Shown here: positions 43,409 through 52,222 of the stretch, piece after piece
Position numbering within the stretch: the first letter of the stretch is position 1
How the letters are laid out: each line of letters opens with the position of its first letter
Assembly (NCBI RefSeq): GCF_018326005.1
Contig: NZ_AP021903.1
Location: 4,949,001-5,013,000, forward strand
Reading direction: 5' to 3'
Length of the DNA stretch: 64,000 nucleotides
From: Pseudomonas sp. Seg1
Lineage (GTDB): Bacteria; Pseudomonadota; Gammaproteobacteria; Pseudomonadales; Pseudomonadaceae
The notes under the pieces: generated by a model
The model's database searches: none
Told to the model about the DNA's origin: nothing
Seen by the model: only the letters and a program-made list of their open reading frames with translations
Translations under genes and position numbers: made by a program

Positions 43409-44728
43409 TCAGTTCAGTTGCAGCGTCTCATTGAACTGGCTGATCGCATCGACCACATGCCGTGACCCCTGCTGAATCTCCAGAATCACCTCCCCCGCCT
43501 CGTTCGCCAGTTCCACCCCGAGCCCGGTGCGACTCAGGCTCGATTGCATGCTCGACACCGCGCTCAGTGACAGATCATGGTTCTTGCGCACCACTTCGAC
43601 AATTTCCAGCGTCGCCTGGCTGGTACGGGCTGCGAGGCTGCGCACCTCATCCGCCACTACCGCGAATCCACGCCCATGCTCACCGGCTCGAGCCGCTTCG
43701 ATGGCGGCATTCAGCGCCAGCAGATTGGTTTGATCGGCGATACCGCGAATGGTCTGGACGATGGTGCCGATGATGTCCGACTGTTTGCTGACCGCATCGA
43801 TGCTGACCGCGGCTTCGTTGAGGTCGCGGGAAATGTCCTGAATGATCTGCACGGTTTGCTGCACGACCTGTGAGCCTTTTTGCGCGCAGGCGTCGTTTTG
43901 TACCGAAGTGCTGTGGGCCGATTCCGCGGCGTTTTGCAGCGTGGTCATTTGATGGGTGATGTCGCTGGCGAACTTCACCACTTTGTAAAGCCGGCCTTTC
44001 GCATCGAACAGCGGGTTATACGACGCTTCCAGGTAAACCATCTGCCCGGACTTGTTCTTGCGCTCGAAACGGTGCGAGTGATATTCGCCGCGATTGAGCG
44101 AGGCCCAGAAGGCCTTGTATTGCGCTGACTCGGCCTCGGCGCGATGGCAAAACAGGCTGTGGTGATGGCCGACGACTTCCGGCAGTGTGTATTGCATGGT
44201 GCGCAGAAAGTTTTCGTTGGCGCTGATCACATTGCCTTCCGGGGTGAACTCGATCACCGCCATCGAGCGACCGATGGCCGCCAGCATGCTTTCTTCTTCA
44301 TGTTCCTTGTTGATCCGCGCGGTAATGTCCGACGCCACTTTGATCACACTTCTGACTTGCTTGTCCGGGCCATACACCGGCATGTAGCTGGCTTCGAGCC
44401 AGACTTCCTTGCCGCTTTTGTTCAAGCGCAGAAAAGTCCCACTGATCGGCTCGCCCCGAGCGAGATCGCGCCACAACTTGGCGTACTCCTCGCTGCGATA
44501 GAAGACTTCCTCGCAAAATATCCGGTGATGCTTGCCGCGCACTTCTTCAGCGCTGTAGCCCATGGTTTTGCAGAAGTTCTCGTTGGCATCCAGAACAATA
44601 CCTTCGGGGGTGAACTCGATCATTGCCATCGAACGGCTGATCGCGGCCAACTTGGCGTTGGCCTCAGTCAGCGCACAACTGAATCGCTCGATTTCCTGCA
44701 GGTCAGCCTTGTGATGTAGGTTGAACAT
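43409..44728 (-). CDS. bdlA: Soluble two-PAS chemoreceptor, BdlA-like
   Basis: A 439-residue cytoplasmic methyl-accepting protein with no membrane segment. Two tandem PAS domains ([20 protein letters not shown] at about 35, and [20 protein letters not shown] at about 160) are each followed by a PAC-like strand (KVASDIT, KFASDIT). The C-terminal signalling domain has the tip [20 protein letters not shown]. Two PAS plus one signalling domain without transmembrane helices is the BdlA layout, a receptor that promotes biofilm dispersal in P. aeruginosa. Orthology is probable, not proven. Confidence 0.82.
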   Translation of the reverse strand: MFNLHHKADLQEIERFSCALTEANAKLAAISRSMAMIEFTPEGIVLDANENFCKTMGYSAEEVRGKHHRIFCEEVFYRSEEYAKLWRDLARGEPISGTFLRLNKSGKEVWLEASYMPVYGPDKQVRSVIKVASDITARINKEHEEESMLAAIGRSMAVIEFTPEGNVISANENFLRTMQYTLPEVVGHHHSLFCHRAEAESAQYKAFWASLNRGEYHSHRFERKNKSGQMVYLEASYNPLFDAKGRLYKVVKFASDITHQMTTLQNAAESAHSTSVQNDACAQKGSQVVQQTVQIIQDISRDLNEAAVSIDAVSKQSDIIGTIVQTIRGIADQTNLLALNAAIEAARAGEHGRGFAVVADEVRSLAARTSQATLEIVEVVRKNHDLSLSAVSSMQSSLSRTGLGVELANEAGEVILEIQQGSRHVVDAISQFNETLQLN

Positions 44729-45307
44729 GGTTGTATCACCTTCAGCGCGGTCTTTTGATTTGATGAAAGTTCAGGTCTTTCAGAATCCACCACTACGTTC
44801 CACAGAACAGGCACACGCATTCCTCCACGGGAGGAAGTTGTCAGGTGATAAATGATGATCAATCGGAGAGTCCATGCAGCGACGCTCTAATCAAGACATC
44901 CTTCTCTTGATAGCCCGCTCGCGGGCCAGCCCTAACGTGTTGAAGAACTTCCATTTAAATGATGCTCCTTGTTGGTTCAGTGTCGGTGCCTCGGATTGCG
45001 CACTCTGGCAGCATGAATCACGGGCTAACGCTGTACGCGCGGCATGTTTGGCATGACGGTCGACATAGTTAGTTATGTGTGAGCATAGACAGCGCAAAGC
45101 CTTGCGCAAGGCCACTAGTCGGCCAGTATCTGGCACTTTTTGCACAAGAATCGGTTCAGCGCGGGGAGGTTTTGGCGAGGCGGACACAATCGCTGGCAAG
45201 CCAGCTCCCACAGGGTTCTGCACTATCTCAAATGAGTGCAATTTCTGTGGGAGCTGGCTTGCCAGTGAATAGGCCATTACAAACACTACAAAAACAACAG
45301 AAATGAC
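44729..45307. other. Intergenic stretch with one REPIN
   Basis: No convincing gene is seen in these 579 bases. The promoter of the minus-strand chemoreceptor gene should lie at its left end. A GGCTTGCC-type REPIN occupies 45188-45269, with CGCTGGCAAGCCAGCTCCCA and its inverted copy around a variable centre. Short frames such as that from 44874 look like chance. Confidence 0.6.
45188..45269. repeat. REPIN, GGCTTGCC type
   Basis: CGCTGGCAAGCCAGCTCCCA and its inverted copy flank a variable centre. Fourth member of the family seen at 15762. Confidence 0.8.
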
Positions 45308-46320
45308 TTACAGACTTCCACTCACCTTGTCAGCTACGTCACCCGGCACCCATGGCTTCCAGACTTGCGGCTGATCACGCAAAAACGCCTCTGCTACCAC
45401 GCGCGGTTGCTGGCGTTTTTCACTCATCCCGGCCAGCGTCTGGTTGAGCAGATCAATCGGCAAATCGACTTTTTCAAAAAACTTCACCAGTTCCGGATAC
45501 TGCGCCTTGAACGGTGCTGATACGCCAATCGCCAGGCTCGCCGGCATCGAGCGCGTGCCTTTCGGATTCGGGTTGTTCGCGTCGGCCAGAGTCTTCCAGG
45601 CTTCGGCATCGAACGGCGGCTCTTCAAGCTTCACCAGTTTGAAACGACCCAACAGTGGCGTCGGCGACCAGTAGTAGAACAGCACCGGTTTGCCGCGCTT
45701 GATCGACGACGCCACTTCGGCATCCAGCGCCGCGCCGGAGCCGGTGCGGAAATTGACGAAGCTGTCGTTCAGGGCATAGGCCTTGAGCTTCGGCTGTTGA
45801 CGATCTCCGAGGTCCACCCGGTCGGGCTGTTGAGGAAACGTCCACGGCTCGGGTCTTCAGGGTCGCGGAACACGTCTTTATAGCGCGGCAGGTCCGCCAC
45901 TGATTTCAGCTCCGGCGCCAATGGCTTGATCCCGCGCTCGGGGTCGCCCTTGATCACGTACTCCGGCACCCACCAGCCTTCAGTGGCGCCTTTGACTGTG
46001 TCGCCGAGACCAAAGACTTTGCCCTCATTGGCCGCTTTTACCCACGCCGGACTGCGCCCGGCCCATTCCTCGCCGATCACCTGAATATCGTTTTTCGCCA
46101 GCGCTGCTTCCAGACTGACGGTGCTGCCCGGCAGCGTATCCGTCGAGTAGCCGTAGCCTTTCTCGACAATCAGGCGCAGCACTTCGGTGATGAAGCTGCC
46201 GCTCTCCCAAGTGATGTCACCGAAGTGAATCGGTGCGGTTTGCTCCGCCGCAGAAACGGCGCCGACGCTCAGGCTGAGTGCCAGCAGCGAACCGCCGAGC
46301 AGGGTTTTGATCGATCTCAT
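45308..46320 (-). pseudogene. Betaine/choline-type ABC transporter binding protein, frameshifted
   Basis: This encodes a periplasmic binding protein of the glycine betaine/choline family, about 337 residues if intact. A signal peptide ends near VSAAEQ. The first frame covers HFGDITWESGSFITEVLRLI, STDTLPGSTVSLEAALAKND, VIGEEWAGRSPAWVKAANEG and FLNSPTGWTSEIVNS. The rest (LKAYALNDSFVNFRTGSGAA, PVLFYYWSPTPLL, QVWKPWVPG) is in another frame. The break lies at about 45791-45796, where AACAGCCGAAG looks like AACAGC-CAG-AAG with one base lost. If real, the protein ends early. Confidence 0.85.
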
Positions 46321-46844
46321 GCAGACCTCTTGTCTTGTAGGAATTGATTGGCACTGTGGCGCTCGCACAGCGCCTGGGAACGGGTCATGTACACGCTGAC
46401 CGAACGCTGCGAGATGCCCAGTTCGGCGGCGATTTGCGGGTAGGTCAGGCCATCGATGCGTGCGAGCAGAAAGGTCGAGCGGACTTTGCCCGGCAACCGT
46501 TGCAGGCTGTGATCGAGGCGGCTGAGGGTTTGGGTCAATTGCGCGATGTCTTCCGGCGAGGCGGCGTAATCCACATCGATCTGCTGCTGGTGACGGCGCT
46601 CCAGGTCGGCGCGGCGCCAGCGTTGATATAACAGGCGTTGGGCGACGGTGGTGAGCAACGCGCGAGGTTCACGGATCGCGGTCAGGCTGGGGGCTTCGAG
46701 CAGTTGCGCGAAGGTTTCGGCGGCGATGTCCTCAACGCTGGCTGCGTCATGCAGATGCCGGCGCAGGTAGCAGCAGAGCCAGTGATAGTGGGCACGGAAC
46801 AGCTTGTCGAGTTGCTGGCGGTGAGACAGATCGGCGCCGGACAT
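46317..46844 (-). CDS. FecI-like ECF RNA polymerase sigma factor
   Basis: A 175-residue ECF sigma factor. Region 2 (LDKLFRAHYHWLCCYLRRHL, ASVEDIAAETFAQLLEA) and region 4 (LPGKVRSTFLLARIDGLTYP, QIAAELGISQRSVSVYMTRS) fit FecI-type factors. ATG 46844 has AAGGAG upstream. Unusually, it is not followed by a FecR-type anti-sigma gene or TonB receptor: its stop overlaps by ATGA the start of the betaine-type binding protein gene. The target promoters are unknown. Confidence 0.87.
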   Translation of the reverse strand: MSGADLSHRQQLDKLFRAHYHWLCCYLRRHLHDAASVEDIAAETFAQLLEAPSLTAIREPRALLTTVAQRLLYQRWRRADLERRHQQQIDVDYAASPEDIAQLTQTLSRLDHSLQRLPGKVRSTFLLARIDGLTYPQIAAELGISQRSVSVYMTRSQALCERHSANQFLQDKRSA

Positions 46845-46960
46845 AAGGGCTCCTTGGTAAAGGGTCGCTGAATGTCCGGTGTTCCGGTGGCGCGATCGTA
46901 GCAAGGCGCCTTATGCATTAATAATATTTAAATCTTATTTTTATATTCATTTTTGATCTT

Positions 46961-47752
46961 TCAGCGTAAGCGGCCGTAACCCAAATCTTCAGCCTCACGC
47001 TGATAATCGAGAATCACCCGATAGTCGCTTTCAGTGGCCGACAGCACTTCAACCAGCCCCAATGTCTGTGCGACGTCGGGAAGCTCACGCAGTGATTGAT
47101 TCATCACTCGGCGCAACTGCTCGGCTTGCTCATCCGTGGCATTGGCAACGGTAATGAACGGCAGCGTCGGGCTGAAGGCACTGCGCGCCACCAACCGCAA
47201 TCCGCTGACCTCCTCGGGTGCGTACTGTGCAAGACAGGCGTAGGTCACGCTGTCGATGGCGGCCAGATCGGCAAGATTTTCGCGCAACCAGCGAAGACTC
47301 TCGCGGTGTCCGCCGCTGACGCCGACCGAGGCGAAAAACTGGCCGTTCTGCTGCAACGGCGCCAGGCGTTGGCGCAACAGGTTCATGCCGCTGTTGGAAT
47401 CCTCGCTGTTGATCACTCCGCGACTGTTGCGAAAGTCCGCGAGGATTTTGCGCGGGTCATCGGCGCGGCAGAGGATCAGGCTGCAATGGTTGCCGGCGCT
47501 GGCGTCGGGGAGTTCGTAACGAGGACGGCCGACGATTCGGACCTTGCCGCGTAGCGCCGTCATCAAGGGATAACCGCAGGTTTGGGTCAGCAGCAAATCC
47601 GGCGAAAGCCATAGTTCCGGCAGCGACAGGTTTTCCGCGTTCAGACGAATCACGCCCAAGTGTTCGAGGATGCGTGAAATCCAGCGCTCGTTCGCTGCAC
47701 GGATGGGCTCAGGCGCGACATACATCAGAAGCTCTATGTGGTGTTGGGTCAT
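46961..47752 (-). CDS. PhnD-like binding protein without signal peptide
   Basis: A 263-residue protein of the phosphate/phosphonate binding (PhnD/PBP2) type: LLMYVAPEPIRAANERWISR, LLTQTCGYPLMTAL, FRNSRGVINSEDSNSGMNLL, VGVSGGHRESLRWLRENLAD and LAAIDSVTYACLA. It has no signal peptide, so it is either cytosolic or made into a sensor partner; members of this type occur outside transporters. ATG 47752 is preferred, with GGAAGG 6 bases upstream. It may be cotranscribed ahead of the ECF gene, from which it is separated by 116 bases. Confidence 0.78.
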   Translation of the reverse strand: MTQHHIELLMYVAPEPIRAANERWISRILEHLGVIRLNAENLSLPELWLSPDLLLTQTCGYPLMTALRGKVRIVGRPRYELPDASAGNHCSLILCRADDPRKILADFRNSRGVINSEDSNSGMNLLRQRLAPLQQNGQFFASVGVSGGHRESLRWLRENLADLAAIDSVTYACLAQYAPEEVSGLRLVARSAFSPTLPFITVANATDEQAEQLRRVMNQSLRELPDVAQTLGLVEVLSATESDYRVILDYQREAEDLGYGRLR

Positions 47753-47779
47753 CCCCATCCTTCCCTACCCATAAATAAC

Positions 47780-47873
47780 CCTGTGGGAGCGGGCTTGCCC
47801 GCGAAGAGGCCAGCACATCCAACATCATTGTTTTCAGACAGATCGCCTTCGCGGGCACGCCCGCTCCCACAGG
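47780..47873. repeat. REPIN, GGGCTTGCCCGC type
   Basis: CTGTGGGAGCGGGCTTGCCC and its inverted copy flank a variable centre, as at 25160. Confidence 0.8.
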
Positions 47874-47893
47874 GTTTAGCGGTGGCCGTGCGG

Positions 47894-48835
47894 TCAGTGA
47901 AACGGATGCTGCGGACTGTCGATCGGCTTGAAACCATGCCGCCGCCACAACTGCCCATACCCTCGCACCAGAAACCCGCCACTGCGCGCCAGCCATTGCT
48001 CACGGCGCATCCGGTATGCCTGCGGCAAGTCGTACCACGCCAGCCCCGGCAGGTCGTGATGCACCAGATGAAAATTCAGATTCAGAAACAGCCAGCGCCA
48101 CGGCCATGCGGCTTCGTTGAGCACCGTGCGTTGCTCAGGTTGCGCGTGCGGACGATGTTCATAGTAGGAGCGGATCATTGCAATCGACAGCGCCGGCACA
48201 CTGATCAGCAGCAGGTAATGCCACACCGGCAAGGCGCTGTAGCGGGCGATGAACCACAGCATCAATAACGTGAACGCGCCGTGAGTCAGCCACATCAGCC
48301 ACGCCTGCCGCTCGCCGTTCTTCAGCCGTTGCAGTTCCTCACTCGCCAGCGCCAAGAGCCCCAGCGGCGCACCAATCACGAATCGACCGAGGACGGTTTT
48401 GTTCAGCCAATGCAGGCCGCGCTCAAACAACGAACTGCCCTGCCAGCCCGCCGCCGTCAGGTAACGACTTTCCGGATCGACACCGGGAACGGTCAGGTCT
48501 TCATCGCGGTGATGCAACAAATGACTGTCGCGATACAGCGTGTACGGATACCACACCGCAAACGGCGCATAACCGAGGACTTTGTTGACGAAGGTCGAGC
48601 GGGTCGGATGCCCGTGGAGCAGTTCATGTTGAACCGACAACCACAGCACCAGCAGCGGAACCAGCAGCACGGTGCTCCAGCCACGACCGAGCCAATCGCT
48701 GTTGAGGACGATGGCGAACCAGGCGCCATACACGCCGATCAGCAACAGCCAGGTCGGCCACTCGGTGCGGGCAGTGAAGCGTTGTCGCAGGGTGTCGATT
48801 TGCTCGCGATGGGCGGCGTCGAAGTAATGGGGCAT
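47894..48835 (-). CDS. Fatty acid desaturase
   Basis: A 313-residue membrane di-iron desaturase with three histidine boxes: HELLHGHPTRS, HLLHHRDED and HLVHHDLPG. Four or so membrane segments lie between. The sequence resembles the DesA/acyl-lipid and related beta-carotene/terpenoid hydroxylase branches. The substrate is not known. ATG 48835 begins MPHYFDAAHREQ. Confidence 0.85.
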   Translation of the reverse strand: MPHYFDAAHREQIDTLRQRFTARTEWPTWLLLIGVYGAWFAIVLNSDWLGRGWSTVLLVPLLVLWLSVQHELLHGHPTRSTFVNKVLGYAPFAVWYPYTLYRDSHLLHHRDEDLTVPGVDPESRYLTAAGWQGSSLFERGLHWLNKTVLGRFVIGAPLGLLALASEELQRLKNGERQAWLMWLTHGAFTLLMLWFIARYSALPVWHYLLLISVPALSIAMIRSYYEHRPHAQPEQRTVLNEAAWPWRWLFLNLNFHLVHHDLPGLAWYDLPQAYRMRREQWLARSGGFLVRGYGQLWRRHGFKPIDSPQHPFH

Positions 48836-48947
48836 GGCGTTGCTCGAAACGGGATCTTGCCCTTCTGTGCAACGACGTCGATGAATCCTGCAGATTATTT
48901 TTCGGATTCAGGCTGGAGCCCGAGAACCGGGCTCCTGATGGGTGCGA

Positions 48948-49058
48948 TCAATGGCCGAAAATGTCGACTTTCTTGGCTTTTTTCTCCGCGCGTTTTTCAA
49001 TGGCGGTCTTGGCCGGTTTCTTCTTGTCGGCTTTCTTGGAATTCAAACCTTTGGACAT
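48948..49058 (-). CDS. Lysine-rich 36-residue protein
   Basis: ATG 49058 opens MSKGLNSKKADKKKPAKTAI, continuing EKRAEKKAKKVDIFGH. It is highly basic and ends in DIFGH. Such very short basic proteins are conserved in pseudomonads and may bind nucleic acid; no function is known to me. It is too short for routine gene finding but has a clean start and stop. Confidence 0.6.
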   Translation of the reverse strand: MSKGLNSKKADKKKPAKTAIEKRAEKKAKKVDIFGH

Positions 49059-49159
49059 GATGGGTACTCCACTCACAGGGCTGTAGGCTCAGGTATACAC
49101 CTATCCCGAGGCGCGCGTTCTTTTATAATCGGCGCTTTGCCCACCGACAGTCCGATCCC

Positions 49160-49576
49160 ATGCCCGATACCCAATACAGCCTGCTCGACGAGTCTCTCTG
49201 GCCGTTGATGAACAAGTTTTACCGCAGCCATCAATCCTCGATGAAAGCCGTGCGCGATGCACACTTGTGGGTGGCCCGGCGTGGCGACATTGTCGCGGCG
49301 TTGTGTTTGCGGCCGGTGGCGGGCGGGCAATGGTTGACGGGGTTGTTTGTTGATCCGGCGTGTCGTGAACAGGGGCTTGCCGCACAGTTGATCGCTGCGG
49401 CGCTGCAGGATGTAACGGAGCCAGTGTGGCTGTTCTGTCATCCGGATTTGCGCGGGTTTTATGAGCGGCGCGGGTTCAGGTTCGACCCGGCCCTGCCGCA
49501 GGCGATGGCGGAGCGATTGAGCCGGTATGCGCGGAGCAAGCCGATGATCGCGATGGAGCGCAAACCTTCAATCTGA
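49160..49576 (+). CDS. GNAT acetyltransferase
   Basis: A 138-residue acetyltransferase with the acetyl-CoA loop LFVDPACREQGLAAQLIAAA and the late FYERRGFRFDPALPQAMAER. Substrate unknown. It is convergent with the deformylase gene, with a REPIN between. Confidence 0.83.
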   Translation: MPDTQYSLLDESLWPLMNKFYRSHQSSMKAVRDAHLWVARRGDIVAALCLRPVAGGQWLTGLFVDPACREQGLAAQLIAAALQDVTEPVWLFCHPDLRGFYERRGFRFDPALPQAMAERLSRYARSKPMIAMERKPSI

Positions 49577-49586
49577 TGCAAAACCC

Positions 49587-49675
49587 TGTAGGAGTGAGCT
49601 TGCTCGCGATAGCAGTGTGTCAGTGACATTTTCGGTGACTGACAGACCGCTATCGCGAGCAGGCTCACTCCTACA
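49587..49675. repeat. REPIN, GAGCCTGCTCGCGAT type
   Basis: TGTAGGAGTGAGCTTGCTCG and its inverted copy flank a variable centre, as at 19645. Confidence 0.8.
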
Positions 49676-49696
49676 AAGGGAATGTGTTGGCCTGGG

Positions 49697-50236
49697 TTAA
49701 TCGTCGGCGGTTGGATCGAGGTCGGGGAACATCACTTCGGTGAAGCCGAACTTGCTGAAGTCGGTGATGCGCGACGGGTATAACCGGCCGATCAAATGAT
49801 CGCATTCGTGCTGCACAACGCGCGCGTGGAAACCCGAAGCCACCCGCACAATCGGTTGGCCCTTCGGATCAAACCCTTCATAGCGAATCTGCTGATAACG
49901 CTCCACCGCACCACGCAAACCCGGCACCGACAGGCAGCCCTCAAAGCCCTCCTCCATCAACGGATTCAACGGTGTGATCAATGGGTTGATCAGTATTGTC
50001 TGCGGCACTGCTTCGGCGTCCGGGTAACGTTCGCTGTGCTCGAAACCGAAGATCACCAGTTGCAGGTCGACACCGATCTGCGGTGCGGCCAGGCCGACGC
50101 CGCCGACGCTTTCCATGGTCTGGAACATGTCGTCGATCAGTTGCCACAACTCGGGGCTGTCGAACATTTCCGGCGGGACGGGCGGAGCGATACGCAGCAG
50201 GCGTTCATCGCCCATTTTGAGGATTTCACGGATCAT
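49697..50236 (-). CDS. def: Peptide deformylase
   Basis: A 179-residue metal hydrolase that removes the formyl group from nascent proteins. The three signatures are present: [22 protein letters not shown] and [13 protein letters not shown], which supply the metal ligands Cys, His, His and the catalytic Glu. It is not next to fmt, so it is probably a secondary def copy. It lies 2 bases after the YihY gene stop on the same strand, so the two are likely cotranscribed. Confidence 0.93.
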   Translation of the reverse strand: MIREILKMGDERLLRIAPPVPPEMFDSPELWQLIDDMFQTMESVGGVGLAAPQIGVDLQLVIFGFEHSERYPDAEAVPQTILINPLITPLNPLMEEGFEGCLSVPGLRGAVERYQQIRYEGFDPKGQPIVRVASGFHARVVQHECDHLIGRLYPSRITDFSKFGFTEVMFPDLDPTADD

Positions 50237-50238
50237 GA

Positions 50239-51189
50239 TCAGACTTCGTCAGTGTCCGGCTTGAGCGAGTGATCGCGGCCCAGGCCCGAGACGTGTTGTT
50301 TGGGATGTTCGTCCAGTTCGCCGGGGACTTTCTCGCCCTCGTCCTTGCCTTCGCTGGACATGTGCTCGATCACCGCATTCATCTCCGCACCGAGCAACAA
50401 CACCGCCGCGGAAATGTAGAAATACAGCAACAGCACGATGATCGCGCCGATGCTGCCATACATCGCGTTGTAGTTGGCGAAGGTTTTCACGTAGAACGCG
50501 AAACCCAACGAAGCGATGATCCACACCACCACGGCCAATACCGAACCCGGCGTGATGAAACGGAATTCCTGTTTGACGTCGGGCATCACGTAATAGATCA
50601 GGGCCACGGCGACCATCATCAAAATCACGATCACCGGCCAGCGCGCGATGGTCCAGACAGTGACGATGACTTCTTCCAGGCCAACCTGCGCGGCAATCCA
50701 GCCCATCACCTGCGGCCCGAGCACCATCAGTGCAGCAGCCACCAGCAGCATGCCGGCGATGCCGACAGTGTAGAAAATCGACAGCGGAAAACGCTTCCAG
50801 ACCGGCCGGCCTTCGACCACGTCATAAGCGGCGTTCATGGCGCTCATCATCAGCCGCACGCCCGCTGAAGCGGTGTACAAGGCGATAACGATACCGACCG
50901 AGAGCAAGCCGCCCTTGGACTGTTGCAACTGGTCGATCACCGGGTTGACCTGCTCCAGCGCTTGCGGCGGCAACACCAGTTCCGATTGCAGACGCAGCCA
51001 GGAGAAGAAGTCCGGCAGGTGCAGGAAACCAATCAGGGCAATCAGAAACAGGATGAACGGGAACAGCGAGAACAGCATCTGGTAGGCCAGTGCCGATGCA
51101 TAAGTCGACATCTCGTCGTCGACGAATTCAGTGACCGTGCGCACCATCACCCGGTGCAGGGGCAGACCTTTCATGTCCGGAAATATCAT
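50239..51189 (-). CDS. YihY/BrkB-family inner-membrane protein
   Basis: A 316-residue membrane protein with six spans and the BrkB/YihY pattern: [56 protein letters not shown], and late [20 protein letters not shown]. Its function is unsettled. The polar C-terminal 45 residues are cytoplasmic-like. ATG 51189 has AAAGGAG upstream. It is in line with the def gene, two bases apart. Confidence 0.9.
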   Translation of the reverse strand: MIFPDMKGLPLHRVMVRTVTEFVDDEMSTYASALAYQMLFSLFPFILFLIALIGFLHLPDFFSWLRLQSELVLPPQALEQVNPVIDQLQQSKGGLLSVGIVIALYTASAGVRLMMSAMNAAYDVVEGRPVWKRFPLSIFYTVGIAGMLLVAAALMVLGPQVMGWIAAQVGLEEVIVTVWTIARWPVIVILMMVAVALIYYVMPDVKQEFRFITPGSVLAVVVWIIASLGFAFYVKTFANYNAMYGSIGAIIVLLLYFYISAAVLLLGAEMNAVIEHMSSEGKDEGEKVPGELDEHPKQHVSGLGRDHSLKPDTDEV

Positions 51190-51304
51190 TCGCGTCTCCT
51201 TTCGCCGCAATACAGGTTGAAGTCGTGGCGACTCAGGGGCCGTTTTTTACCTCACGGTAGCCTACTTGGCGACCCTTGGTGGGGTCAGCGCAGGCTTTTG
51301 ACAC

Positions 51305-51329
51305 AAAAACGGCCATCCTTGGATGGCCG
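51305..51329 (-). terminator. Terminator after the CsbD gene
   Basis: GGCCATCC, loop, GGATGGCC forms a stem, and on the minus strand a TTTTTG run follows. It lies just beyond the stop of the CsbD gene. Confidence 0.85.
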
Positions 51330-51354
51330 CTTCGCTGTTTCGTTCAAGACGCGA

Positions 51355-51546
51355 TTACGCCTTGTCGACGGTTTTCTTCACAGCGTCTTTGGCTTTGCCA
51401 ACCGCTTGCTGGGCTTCGCCTTTTTTCTCTTGAATCTTGCCTTCGGTTTGCAGCTTGGGGTTGTCGGTGGCTTTACCGACGCCTTGCTTGACGTTGCCGA
51501 CCGCTTCGTTGGCCATGCCTTTTACTTTATCGCCTGTGCTACTCAT
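51355..51546 (-). CDS. CsbD-family stress protein
   Basis: A 63-residue acidic/basic helical protein of the CsbD type (TGDKVKGMANEAVGNVKQGV, then GKIQEKKGEAQQAVGKAKDA). Such proteins accumulate in general stress responses in many bacteria. A promoter with clear stress-sigma elements is not visible. It is a single-gene unit. Confidence 0.9.
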   Translation of the reverse strand: MSSTGDKVKGMANEAVGNVKQGVGKATDNPKLQTEGKIQEKKGEAQQAVGKAKDAVKKTVDKA

Positions 51547-51744
51547 GGTGTTTCTCCTTGGTGCAATTAGGGGGAAAAGTCAGTACGTAATGATTGACCG
51601 GCCGGGTTTGCGCGGAGTTTCATTTATTTTTCGGTGGTTCTTTTCGTCGCTCTGCGCAGGTTGGGCTTTATGTTTACCCGCCCAGCCCCGAGAATGCGCA
51701 CCTATGGGCGCCGTGCGCCAAAGATCAGATCCCGCAGGAATGTT

Positions 51745-52122
51745 ATGAAACTCGATAAAAAGCAGGCCATTGCCCGTAGAAACCAGGAACTGGGCGGCGC
51801 TGTGCTCGGCTCCAACAACTGCCACTTCGCCGAACTCAACCGTAACCGCAATATCTGGTGGTTCGACCTGCCGGTGTCACGCCTGGCCGTTGGTCAGTAC
51901 GAGTGGATTCACCTGCTGATGCACACGCCGGCGACCGACGAACTGCTGCACCTGAAGGTGCCGACGGTGTTTCTGCGTGAAAAGCTTGAAGGTCTGGTGA
52001 TTCGCAACGAGGGCAAGCGCAAGGCTGCTTTGAGCCTGGAGTTGAGTGCGGACAAGGATTCTTACTTGCAGGACATGCGTCCGGCCGGCACCAACGTGAA
52101 TTTCGCGCCGTTCCGTCAGTAG
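51745..52122 (+). CDS. Conserved small protein of unknown function
   Basis: A 125-residue protein starting MKLDKKQAIARRNQELGGAV. The body (NIWWFDLPVSRLAVGQYEWI, HLLMHTPATDELLHLKVPTV) suggests a compact alpha/beta fold. No family is recognised. CAGGA lies upstream of ATG 51745, and the longer open frame before it is not protein-like. A REP palindrome and a terminator follow. Confidence 0.7.
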   Translation: MKLDKKQAIARRNQELGGAVLGSNNCHFAELNRNRNIWWFDLPVSRLAVGQYEWIHLLMHTPATDELLHLKVPTVFLREKLEGLVIRNEGKRKAALSLELSADKDSYLQDMRPAGTNVNFAPFRQ

Positions 52123-52134
52123 GATTTGCACGAT

Positions 52135-52165
52135 GATCGTTCCCACGCTCTGCGTGGGAACGATC
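52135..52165. repeat. Single REP palindrome
   Basis: GATCGTTCCCACGC, TCT, GCGTGGGAACGATC is one perfect 31-bp dyad of the CGTTCCCACGC family seen as pairs at 23318 and 35503. It is a solo copy, not a REPIN pair. Confidence 0.75.
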
Positions 52166-52192
52166 AAATCCAAGCCCTGCTCTGCACCAACA

Positions 52193-52221
52193 AAAAGCCC
52201 CGCATCGGCGGGGCTTTTTGT
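52193..52221. terminator. Bidirectional terminator ahead of fadD1
   Basis: AAAAAGCCCCGC, loop ATCG, GCGGGGCTTTTTG serves both the unknown gene at 51745 and the convergent fadD1. Confidence 0.88.
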
Positions 52222-52222
52222 T

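Noticed and set aside
44874..45056. Short plus-strand frame in the gap after the chemoreceptor gene
   Set aside because: No ribosome site, no conserved-looking sequence, and odd residue composition.
45131..45144. Sigma-54-like TGGCAC-TTTT-TGCA
   Set aside because: GG to GC spacing is 8 instead of 10 bases and no gene starts downstream.
51547..51640. AlgU-type promoter for the CsbD gene
   Set aside because: Only a partial GAAACT-like element with wrong spacing to the -10 box was found.
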